From positions 1 to 57,625 of the forward strand of contig DJVU01000016.1 in assembly GCA_002441345.1 (NCBI GenBank): a stretch of 57,625 nucleotides of DNA, given 5' to 3'. This document shows positions 26,153 through 34,242 of this stretch, one piece after another. The position numbers and the translations under genes are program-made. The notes under the pieces are model-generated. The model did no database searches, was not told the DNA's origin, and saw only the letters and a list, made by a program, of their open reading frames with translations. The DNA comes from Bacteroidales bacterium UBA6248. Lineage in GTDB: Bacteria; Bacteroidota; Bacteroidia; Bacteroidales; Lentimicrobiaceae. Each line of letters starts with the position of its first letter. Positions within the stretch are counted from its first letter, which is position 1.

Positions 26153-26875
26153 ATGGGAAACGGCGACGAGAAACTGGTTTGTCTTGTGGTGGATGATGAG
26201 CAACCGGCTCAATGGGTCCTTACAAGCTATATAAGTGAATCCAAAGGGCTTGAGCTGGCTGCATGTGCCTTTGATGCGGAGGAGGCAATAGGTATATTAA
26301 AAGCGCAGCAAATAGACCTTTTGTTTTTGGATATCAACCTCCCGGGTTTAAGCGGGATGGAGATGCTGGATGCCCTTGAATTTCAGCCAATGGTAATCTT
26401 TACCACGGCATATGCTGCGTATGCTGCCGACAGTTTTGAATACAATGTTGTGGATTATCTGGTGAAGCCGGTTACACGACAACATTTCGACAGGGCTGTA
26501 AACCGTGCCCGGGACAGGGCCAGATTGCATGAAGTCTTTCACAAACCCGGAGAACCGGGGGTTTTCGGTACGGTGGAACTCAATCTGGGTGGCAGTACAG
26601 AAGTTGTGGAAACAAAAGATATCCTTTATCTGCAGAGCTACGGCAATTACGTAAAGGTTTTTATGGAAGACCGGATGATACTGGCTACCACTACCACGCA
26701 TCAGCTGCTGGATCAGCTTCCGGTACAGTTGTTTTTACGAATTCACAAATCGTATATTGTCAACCGGAGTTACGTCAAGGCGTTCTCCAACAATTCGGTA
26801 GTATTAGGAAACGAACGCCTGCCGATAGGAATTTCGTACCGTCAATCGGTACTTAGTGCCCTTGAAAAGCCTTAA
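26153..26875 (+). CDS. LytTR-family response regulator
   Basis: A 240-residue regulator with an N-terminal receiver domain and a C-terminal LytTR DNA-binding domain. The receiver has the acidic pair Asp14-Asp15, the phosphoacceptor Asp60 in LLFLDINLPGLSG, and the conserved Lys in DYLVKPV. The LytTR part (about 140-240) shows the DILYLQSYGNYVKVF and RIHKSYIVN signatures. All receiver residues are intact although the partner sensor looks catalytically dead. Its start lies five bases after the sensor stop, so translation is probably coupled. Confidence 0.92.
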   Translation: MGNGDEKLVCLVVDDEQPAQWVLTSYISESKGLELAACAFDAEEAIGILKAQQIDLLFLDINLPGLSGMEMLDALEFQPMVIFTTAYAAYAADSFEYNVVDYLVKPVTRQHFDRAVNRARDRARLHEVFHKPGEPGVFGTVELNLGGSTEVVETKDILYLQSYGNYVKVFMEDRMILATTTTHQLLDQLPVQLFLRIHKSYIVNRSYVKAFSNNSVVLGNERLPIGISYRQSVLSALEKP

Positions 26876-26893
26876 AGAATCCGGTCACCCGGC

Positions 26894-29071
26894 TTAACTG
26901 GTCCTGGTCAGATATTTACCGGCCATTTCAATAAGGTCCTTTTGCTGAAATGGTTTAAAAAGGAAGTCACTGACTCCGGCTTCCTTCATTTTGGCAGAAG
27001 CTTCCTGAGAAACGTTTCCTGTGATCATGATAACCGGCAAACGGCTGATTTTATCATCGGCCTGGCCGCGAATACGGCGGGTAAGTTCCAGCCCGTCGAT
27101 CCTGGGCATAAACATATCGCTGATTAACAGGTCGAAATCTCCTGAAAGCGCTTTTTTCAATGCGTCCTCCCCATTGTCAGCCGCCTCAATACGGGCTCCG
27201 GTCCGGCGGAAGATGCTCTTAAGAAGCTGAACATTGAAGTAATTGTCGTCGGCGATAAGGATACGTGCATCGGGGACTTCAGGAAGTATGGCAGTTTCTG
27301 CACCGGCCAGGGGCAGCATTTCCAGGGTTCCGGTTTCGTAAGGGATGGTAAATGTAAAAACGGATCCTTTGCCGGGTTTGCTCTGCACCTCAATGGTGCC
27401 ACCCATTTCTTCAATAAGTTTTTTGGTTACCGGAAGTCCAAGGCCGGTGCCAATTATCCAGCGGGTGGTGTTGTCGGTATACACGCGGGTGTATTCGTCA
27501 AATATCTTGTCGATCTGACCTGCAGCAATGCCCATTCCGGAATCTTCAACACGGATGGTAAGGCTGGTAGTGCCGTTGGACTGTGCAACCCGCGATTCAA
27601 TGCTGATAGAGCCTTTGAGGGTATATTTTACGGCATTGCTTACAAGATTGTTTATTACCTGCCGAAGTCTGACTTCATCGCCTACTACAACCAGCGAGGG
27701 ATCGGGGGACTTAACCGTGATCTTCAGCTTTTTATCGCGTATCATGGAATCGAAGGATTTAACAGCCTGCCTGAGGGTTTCAGAAGGACGGAAGGGATTG
27801 TGCAGGAACGTCATTTTGCCTGCATCCAGTTTGGAGAGGTCGAGAATGTCGTTAACGGTAGTCAGGAGAATTTCGGAAGAGGAAAGGATGCCGTCGAGGT
27901 ATTCGCGTTGTTCTGCATTGGGCTTCGATTTCTCGAGTTGTTCGGCAAAACCTATGACGGATGAAAGGGGAGTCCGGAACTCATGACTCATATATGTAAG
28001 GAAGCGCCGTTTTTCTTCCGCATCAGCCAGGGCTTTTTGCCCCGACTCCAGCAGCCGGATCTGATATCTGTTGTTTTTACGCAGCATCCACGCCGTGGCA
28101 AGGGCCAGAAAAAGAGCGGTAATTACAGCAGCAAGCAGCGAATTGTAAAGTATGCCTGCTGAACGCGTAATATTGGACGTGGATTGACTTATAAAACTGT
28201 TTTCATCGCTCATGGCAGATGATTTCATGGTGAAGAGAATGCCACGGATCTCCGACATCAGGGCATTGTTCAGCCTTATCAGCCGAAGTTCACTCTGCCT
28301 GAGCTCGTTGCGGTGCTTAAGCTGTTTTTTTAACTGCGTTTGATAGTATGAATCGGTACGGGTGATTACCTCATCAGCAAACCGATTCAGCGAAAATGCG
28401 TCTTCCTCCTCCTCTTCGTTTTCTGCCTCTCCCTGTTTAACAACCACAGTGCCTTCCGTCGTTTCCTCTATTTCTTCCCCTACGAGAAATGTCTTTATCT
28501 TGCCGAGCAGTCCCTTGGTTTTGTATCCTTTGGTTTGACTAAAGGCCAGGGTGTCGATGTTTAATTCTCCCTCACCGGGTTTAAACTTTCGCAGGGAAAT
28601 GTCGCTGTGAAAATCGCTGACCGGTATAGAATCCATTGAAACTGCTATTAACATAATGGAATCGGTGAGTCTTTTCAGACGTATGTATGCTCCTGCCTCC
28701 CGCTCACGTTCGGTGATAATCTCTTGCGCATCGCTTTCTGTTTCCGGGGATCCGAAAGGCCGCATCATTGTTTGAAGCGTGTCGATGTGATTCACCAAAC
28801 GCTCAAGTTGCTGGCGGTAGTTGATAAAATGCTCCTGCTCATAACTCAGAGTATATTCCTTAAACTCATTTTCTGCCAAAAATAAGGCCTCAAGCGTGTT
28901 TTCAACCTGGTTTACCGGCTGACGACTGTCCCTGAGTATCAGCAATGCCGCCTCAATCTCTTTCTTCTGCTTTTCCCTGATTACCCATGCTATGGTTGCT
29001 GCTGCCAGAATCGCTGCTAATAGCGCTCCGGCAAGCAGATACGACATTTTGGAGTTTTGGAGAATTTTCAT
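26894..29071 (-). CDS. Hybrid sensor histidine kinase / response regulator
   Basis: A 725-residue membrane kinase. Two spans (about 11-30 and 311-330) flank a 280-residue periplasmic, helical sensor region that contains a Glu-rich stretch (EAENEEEEED, 215-224). The HisKA box is FLTYMSHEFRTPLSSVIG with His363. The ATPase N-box LVSNAVKY has Asn479, the G1 box is VEDSGMGI, and G2 is GTGLGLPVTKK. A C-terminal receiver has Asp652 in LLISDMFMPRIDG and Lys707 in FLFKPF. There is no HPt or DNA-binding domain, so it needs a phosphotransfer partner elsewhere. It converges on the LytTR gene with an 18-base gap. Signal unknown. Confidence 0.92.
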   Translation of the reverse strand: MKILQNSKMSYLLAGALLAAILAAATIAWVIREKQKKEIEAALLILRDSRQPVNQVENTLEALFLAENEFKEYTLSYEQEHFINYRQQLERLVNHIDTLQTMMRPFGSPETESDAQEIITEREREAGAYIRLKRLTDSIMLIAVSMDSIPVSDFHSDISLRKFKPGEGELNIDTLAFSQTKGYKTKGLLGKIKTFLVGEEIEETTEGTVVVKQGEAENEEEEEDAFSLNRFADEVITRTDSYYQTQLKKQLKHRNELRQSELRLIRLNNALMSEIRGILFTMKSSAMSDENSFISQSTSNITRSAGILYNSLLAAVITALFLALATAWMLRKNNRYQIRLLESGQKALADAEEKRRFLTYMSHEFRTPLSSVIGFAEQLEKSKPNAEQREYLDGILSSSEILLTTVNDILDLSKLDAGKMTFLHNPFRPSETLRQAVKSFDSMIRDKKLKITVKSPDPSLVVVGDEVRLRQVINNLVSNAVKYTLKGSISIESRVAQSNGTTSLTIRVEDSGMGIAAGQIDKIFDEYTRVYTDNTTRWIIGTGLGLPVTKKLIEEMGGTIEVQSKPGKGSVFTFTIPYETGTLEMLPLAGAETAILPEVPDARILIADDNYFNVQLLKSIFRRTGARIEAADNGEDALKKALSGDFDLLISDMFMPRIDGLELTRRIRGQADDKISRLPVIMITGNVSQEASAKMKEAGVSDFLFKPFQQKDLIEMAGKYLTRTS

Positions 29072-29591
29072 ATACTTATAATATTAATACATTAAATATT
29101 AATAAACTCTGAATCGCCCCCAAAGAGTGACTCTTGCTAATTTATGCATGGTTTCCCGATTTTCAATATTTTTAAACGGTAAATTTAAAAAGATCATCCA
29201 AAAAATGTTAAATTATAGATAATCAGTAGTATATGAATAGGAATTTTGAAAATTTCTCAAAATCAATCAGGTATAATTAAGTGTAGGGTACGGTTTTTAA
29301 ACCCTCAGTGTGCAACGGAAGGCTGCATTTTTGTGCGTGAAATGATTTTTAATTCAGGTAATAGTTAAGGAGTTATCCTCTTTTGTGATGAATTTGTTCA
29401 TTAACAAATTATTTGAATCTGAATGAAAAGTTTTATTTGTGTATTTTTGTAAGTCTGCGTTCCGGCAGTCACCGGTTAGTGATTGGCAGGGGTGAGCATG
29501 GCGTTTCATTCCTGCGTCCGCCGGTATGTTACGTCCGGTGTTTTTCCGGTCGTTTTCGGATGTTCTTTTTTCTTAACACGAACTCCATTTT
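29072..29591. other. 520-base divergent region between two histidine kinase genes
   Basis: AT-rich near the hybrid kinase start, with a 10-bp direct repeat AATATTAATA at 29080-29089 and 29095-29104 and a perfect dyad AAGAGT-G-ACTCTT at 29123-29135. A likely -7 box for the rightward kinase lies at 29442-29449. A short frame from 29413 overlaps the next gene and is not thought to be real. Confidence 0.5.
29442..29449 (+). promoter_or_regulatory. -7 promoter box for the PAS kinase gene
   Basis: TATTTTTG fits TAnnTTTG; a TTTG at 29412-29415 is 26 bases upstream, longer than ideal. The leader to the ATG would be about 135 bases. Confidence 0.4.
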
Positions 29592-32069
29592 ATGCCAATG
29601 CCTGAAACTCCGGAAAGAAACTCAAAACGGTCAGCTAAAAATGATTCCCGCCCCGTTTCAAAATCCGAATCCCTGAATAAGGATTCTGCCCCTTTTATCC
29701 CGGGTATCCCCGGAGTTGAATCTGTTGCCGGTTTTATGGACTCAATTCCGGTTCCTGTTTTTTTTAAAGATGTTCATTATCGCTTTACTGCCTGTAATAA
29801 ATTGTTCCTTTCCATCTTCAATTATAATGATGAGTCGAAGGTTATCGGCAGGAATTCAATGGAGATGTTAGGCGATAATTACGATGAGTGTCATATAAAA
29901 TCCGACGATGCCGTTATCCGGGAAGGGAAAAAGTACAGTTATGAATCCACGATTCCAAACGATGAAACGGGAATGCGTATCGCAATTATTACCAAAGCGC
30001 CTCTTTACGATACCAATGGAAATATTAACGGGATTATTGGCGTAATAAACGATGTTAGTAGTCTGAAAGCATTGCAGTTGCAACAGGAACTGCATGGCAG
30101 GCAGCTCGAAGAAACCGTAGAGCTGCGTACGGCTGAGCTGGAGCAGAAGAATGCCCGTCTTGTAAGCGAGATAGCGGAGAGGATTAAGGTTGAGCAGGAA
30201 ATGCTTCAGTTTGAAAGTCGCCTTGAGATCGCCCTTAAAGCGCTGAGAGCCGGTGCCTGGGAACTGGAGCCACAGACAGGCAGACTGGAATGGAGCGATA
30301 AGTGTTACGATATATTTGAATTTCAGCCGGGACCGGTTACTCCGGAGCAATGGATGGCCAAGGTACATCCCGACGACCGGCAGAGGGTAGAAACAATGTG
30401 GGCGCGGCTTACAGCTCATATTGGGTGGTTTGAACTTGAATTTCGGATCATCACCGGTAATTCTGTGCGATGGATACGTAAATCGGGGTACTACCTTAAA
30501 AGCAGCGCCGGGAAACCCGAACGGGTGAGTGGTGTAATGGTTGATGTAACCGATGAAAAGCTTTTTAACGATCGCCTGCTCGAAAGCCAGCGTTTCTTCA
30601 AAGCTATTATAGAAGATCAGACCGAACTAATATGCAGGATACGACCCGATGGTAAGTTTACTTTTGTTAACCAGGCGTTCTCCCGTTTTTTTCAGATTCC
30701 CGCTCATGTGCTGCTTAACCTTACCATGAAAGAGCTGATCAGCCAGAAGGATTATACTAAAATAAAGCGACTGCTTTCCATGGTTAAGCCTGCCACTTCC
30801 GTGCTCAGCTTCGACCATCGTATCGACCAGCCGGGGAGGGAGTCTGCGATGCTGCAGTGGACGATACGTGCCATCTTCGGGCAGGATGAACAGCTTTCGG
30901 AGTATCAGTTTGTTGGCCGCGACGTTACAGAAGTTGAACTGTCGCGCGAAGCACAGCAAAAAAGTGAAGAGAAGTTCAGGATTATTGCCGAGAATTCGAA
31001 CGACATCATTACCATCCATACTCCGTTTGAAAACATCGAATACGTATCGCCCTCCGTCTCCAAAATTCTGGGATATGATGCGGAAACCATACTTTCGGCT
31101 CAACCCCGTGAATTGCTGTGCGAGGAAGATATTCCTGCAATTGATAATCTGGCGCAGTTGCTGACTGAAAATCCTTCCCCTCAGCTGGCAACCTTCAGGG
31201 TTCGCGACAGCAGAGGAAAGCTGATCTGGTTTGAAAGTATGATTCAACCCCAGTTTAATCAGGATGGAATCCCGACAGGAAGGGTAATATCCGTTACTCG
31301 GGATGTAAGCAGCAGGAAACAGGCTGAAGAGCAGCAGCTTGAGATAGAGCGGCAACTTATGGATGCAAATCTTACCAAGGATAAGTTCTTCTCTATTATC
31401 GCACACGACCTCAGAAGTCCGTTTACATCCATTCTGGGCTTTTCAAGGCTCCTCAACGATGAGTACGACGATTTCGGGGATGAGGAACGCAAGTCGATGA
31501 TCCAGCAGATTCTGATTTCGACCGAAACTACATTTCAGCTTCTTGATAATCTTCTTGCATGGGCAAAAACACAGCTGGGTCACACCAAACCCAGTCCGGA
31601 AGTGTTTGTACTCGATACGCTCATCCGCGAAAGCGTTTCCGTTGCCTTTTCACAGGCCGCAGGCAAAGACATCCATATTTTTGTCGACGACAGGGATGAG
31701 GGATGTAAGGTGAAAGCAGATCTGAATATGACAAAAACCGTATTGCGAAACCTTCTGTCGAATGCCGTCAAATACTCCTTTGACGGGGGGACGGTAACAA
31801 TTGAAACTGCTGTTTCCGACGGATTTGCCAATATCTCGGTTGTGGATACGGGCACAGGCATCGATCCCGATACCCTGTCGAAACTCTTCCGGCTCGACGA
31901 AAAGGTGGTATCTATGAAAGGAACGGCCAATGAGAAAGGTTCGGGGCTAGGACTTATCCTGGTGAAGGAGTTTGTTGAACGCAACGGCGGAACCATATCC
32001 GTCGACAGTGAGCGTGGAAAAGGAAGCCGGTTTACCTTTACGCTGCCCAGGTATTCGGGCAACGGATGA
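29592..32069 (+). CDS. Soluble multi-PAS sensor histidine kinase
   Basis: An 825-residue cytoplasmic kinase without membrane spans. PAS domains are at about 43-158, 205-325, 332-450 and 458-575, with a coiled coil (LQLQQELHGRQLEETVELRT and on, about 158-205) after the first. The second has the PAS_3 look (GAWELE..., HPDDRQRVE). The HisKA box is FFSIIAHDLRSPFTSILGF with His605, the ATPase N-box LLSNAVKY has Asn724, G1 is VVDTGTGI and G2 EKGSGLGLILVKEF. There is no receiver domain. It presumably senses a cytoplasmic or redox cue via its PAS domains and phosphorylates a regulator encoded elsewhere, or one of its neighbours. Confidence 0.92.
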   Translation: MPMPETPERNSKRSAKNDSRPVSKSESLNKDSAPFIPGIPGVESVAGFMDSIPVPVFFKDVHYRFTACNKLFLSIFNYNDESKVIGRNSMEMLGDNYDECHIKSDDAVIREGKKYSYESTIPNDETGMRIAIITKAPLYDTNGNINGIIGVINDVSSLKALQLQQELHGRQLEETVELRTAELEQKNARLVSEIAERIKVEQEMLQFESRLEIALKALRAGAWELEPQTGRLEWSDKCYDIFEFQPGPVTPEQWMAKVHPDDRQRVETMWARLTAHIGWFELEFRIITGNSVRWIRKSGYYLKSSAGKPERVSGVMVDVTDEKLFNDRLLESQRFFKAIIEDQTELICRIRPDGKFTFVNQAFSRFFQIPAHVLLNLTMKELISQKDYTKIKRLLSMVKPATSVLSFDHRIDQPGRESAMLQWTIRAIFGQDEQLSEYQFVGRDVTEVELSREAQQKSEEKFRIIAENSNDIITIHTPFENIEYVSPSVSKILGYDAETILSAQPRELLCEEDIPAIDNLAQLLTENPSPQLATFRVRDSRGKLIWFESMIQPQFNQDGIPTGRVISVTRDVSSRKQAEEQQLEIERQLMDANLTKDKFFSIIAHDLRSPFTSILGFSRLLNDEYDDFGDEERKSMIQQILISTETTFQLLDNLLAWAKTQLGHTKPSPEVFVLDTLIRESVSVAFSQAAGKDIHIFVDDRDEGCKVKADLNMTKTVLRNLLSNAVKYSFDGGTVTIETAVSDGFANISVVDTGTGIDPDTLSKLFRLDEKVVSMKGTANEKGSGLGLILVKEFVERNGGTISVDSERGKGSRFTFTLPRYSGNG

Positions 32070-32138
32070 GGTATCCTCTGGTCTATTTCTGAAGTTTATC
32101 CTTTCCCGGAAGGTGTTGCATCGATTTCCGGCTCGTTG

Positions 32139-33626
32139 TCAGTTCAGCGTAATCCGGCCCCGGAAACGCTTAACCATGCCGTTCCATGAGATAAGGTAGA
32201 GAATCCGGAGCACCTGATCGGTAAACCTCAGGTAGAAGGAGCGTTTACCGCTGTTCCATTCCATATTTCGCGTGAGTCCGCCGGGCCCGTCGTGAATCAT
32301 ATCCACCAGCACGATACGCCCGTAGTTGTGGTTGGTTCCGTATACCCAGTAAGCGGCCTTCAGATTGCGGGTGCGCCAGATGGTTTTGAACATCATTTTA
32401 CGGATGTTCGTTTTGTTGTACATACTCAGCCATAATTCCTTCATGCTTGCATGCAGTTCCTCCCGTGTCAGTCTGGATGTACCCGTGGTGGCATACATAA
32501 AGTGATAGTATTTCCAGTCTTCGGGGAAGTTGTTGAGTACAATCTTATTCTCAGCCTGCATACGATAAAACAATCCGGTTCCCGGAAGCGGGGTCATGAT
32601 GCTCGACTGAACGGCATCCATGCCGCTTCGGAGAATATAGTCGCGCCGGGCAATCAGTTCTTTCCTCCCGTCGCTTTCCATTCCGAAAATCATGGCACCC
32701 AGAATGGCAATGCCGTATTTGTGAATCCTTCGGAATGCTTCCCGATAGGAATCGACACCGCGTTTAAGATTCAGGCGTTTTTTCGCATCGGCGAGAGCTT
32801 CCGGAGATTCTGCTTCAATGCCCAGAAGAATCAGCGTACATCCGCTTTTTGCGGCCCAGTAGAGCACCTCCTCGTCGTCGGCGAAGTTGATGGAAGCCTG
32901 TCCGAACCAAAGTTTTTTAATTCCTCGTTCCACCATACCCTTAAAGAGGCGGATAGCCCGTTCGCGTCCGTTTTTGTTGTTGTTTACCAGATGGTCGTCG
33001 ACGATAAACAGCAGCGGACGGGTGGTTTTTTCCATTTCATCCAGCACGTCTTCCACATCGCGTTCACGGTATTGTTTGCCGCAAAGCTGTGTTACCGAGC
33101 AAAAATCACATCCCATAGGACACCCGCGCGCAGTTTGGATGAGATCGTAAACATACGGATACTTGTAAATATCGCGTCGGACGTGCGGGATTTTTTCGAC
33201 CGGGGTTATTCCTCCCTGATAGAGCGGCTTTGGCCTTCCAGCCTCAAAATCGCTGAGAAATACAGGCCATGCTGTTTCGGCTTCTCCTGCAATCACGGTA
33301 TCCACGTAGTTTACCACCTCCTCTGTAATCATACTTGCATGTATGCCTCCCATTACGGTGTATACGCCTTTTTCGCGGCACATGGCTGCGATCTCATAGG
33401 CCCGGGGCGCGTTGGCAGTGAAGGCGGTGAGGCCGACCAGGTCGGCATCACGCATGCTGAACTCCTCGAAGCTCTCATCAAGCAGTTCAATATCCCAGTG
33501 ATCGGGAGTTAAAGCAGCAATAATACCAAGTCCGGGAGGCATGTAGCTGGTGCTGGGATCTCCAACAAAACCCAGAAACTGCCTGTTGACCGGATTGACA
33601 AGCAGAAGTTTTTTACGCGTGTTCAT
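32139..33626 (-). CDS. Cobalamin-binding-domain radical SAM protein
   Basis: A 495-residue protein with an N-terminal B12-binding-type Rossmann domain (about 1-130: LLLVNPVN ... PPGLGIIAALT ... VMGGIHASMITEE) and a radical SAM domain with the iron-sulfur motif CPMGCDFC (Cys169, Cys173, Cys176). The canonical B12 DXHXXG motif is absent, as is common in this class B group. Members methylate unactivated carbons (lipids, hopanoids, antibiotics) or rearrange ring systems. The C-terminal region (about 380-495) is basic and may contact membranes. It sits beside an ACP/FAAL/KAS III/SDR cluster, which suggests a lipid-tailoring role, but that is inference. An imperfect promoter TAATATTG lies at 33659-33666. 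Confidence 0.85.
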   Translation of the reverse strand: MNTRKKLLLVNPVNRQFLGFVGDPSTSYMPPGLGIIAALTPDHWDIELLDESFEEFSMRDADLVGLTAFTANAPRAYEIAAMCREKGVYTVMGGIHASMITEEVVNYVDTVIAGEAETAWPVFLSDFEAGRPKPLYQGGITPVEKIPHVRRDIYKYPYVYDLIQTARGCPMGCDFCSVTQLCGKQYRERDVEDVLDEMEKTTRPLLFIVDDHLVNNNKNGRERAIRLFKGMVERGIKKLWFGQASINFADDEEVLYWAAKSGCTLILLGIEAESPEALADAKKRLNLKRGVDSYREAFRRIHKYGIAILGAMIFGMESDGRKELIARRDYILRSGMDAVQSSIMTPLPGTGLFYRMQAENKIVLNNFPEDWKYYHFMYATTGTSRLTREELHASMKELWLSMYNKTNIRKMMFKTIWRTRNLKAAYWVYGTNHNYGRIVLVDMIHDGPGGLTRNMEWNSGKRSFYLRFTDQVLRILYLISWNGMVKRFRGRITLN

Positions 33627-33850
33627 CGTTTTTTAATCGTAGTCGTTATAGTAGTATGCAATATTAAGCATATCTTTCGTAATGGGAGTTTTTTTTGTTT
33701 TTCTGAAATTAGAGGATTTTCCGGCAGAACGGTAATACTGAAAACAAATGCGTTTTGCGTAAAAATAGTAAGCTAAAATTGTCCTGAAGATTTGCTATGT
33801 ACTAATTAGCAGTGTTTTAAAAAACATCGTAATTTCAAATTGATTCTTCT

Positions 33851-33858
33851 TACCTTTG
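33851..33858 (+). promoter_or_regulatory. -7 promoter box for the acyl carrier protein gene
   Basis: TACCTTTG fits TAnnTTTG and lies 20 bases before the ATG at 33879. The 252-base gap upstream also serves the divergent radical SAM gene. Confidence 0.55.
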
Positions 33859-33878
33859 CCGCCTAATTTCGCATAATT

Positions 33879-34112
33879 ATGAAGATTGAAGACTTTATTA
33901 CCCGGATCGAAGAGGAGTTTGATGACCTTACGCCCGGGACATTGAAACCGGAAAGTGCATTCAGGGAGGTTTTCGAATGGAACTCCATTAATGCCCTTAT
34001 CCTTATAGCTATGGTTAAAACGGAATACGACGTTGCCATAAACGCCGAGGATATTGCCGGTTCGAAAACGGTGGCAGATCTTTTTGCGATAATAGAGGCA
34101 AGGGTTGCCTGA
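33879..34112 (+). CDS. Stand-alone acyl carrier protein
   Basis: A 77-residue acidic four-helix carrier protein. The phosphopantetheine site is Ser36 in EWNSINALIL, in which the usual Asp-Ser-Leu has become Asn-Ser-Ile; this is a secondary-metabolism-like variant, not housekeeping AcpP (which reads DSLDTVE). It carries acyl thioesters for the neighbouring enzymes. It is monocistronic, with its own promoter, and faces the FAAL gene tail to tail (stop codons 130 bases apart). Confidence 0.85.
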   Translation: MKIEDFITRIEEEFDDLTPGTLKPESAFREVFEWNSINALILIAMVKTEYDVAINAEDIAGSKTVADLFAIIEARVA

Positions 34113-34242
34113 TCCGGCATATCAAACGGTCTGTTTCCCGGGTTTTCATCTTACGGGTACGTTATTTTCCGGTCGGGTTGTCGTTACTTCCGGATTTTTA
34201 TTCTGATCTGCATTTATTTTTGGTTCCCCGATGTTTTTATCA

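Noticed and set aside
29413..29676. Short plus-strand frame of 87 codons before the PAS kinase
   Set aside because: It overlaps the first 85 bases of the kinase gene in another frame and begins upstream of the likely -7 box at 29442.
32451..33512. Long plus-strand frame (353 codons) antisense to the radical SAM gene
   Set aside because: No recognisable motif; the minus strand carries CPMGCDFC and the B12-binding domain throughout.
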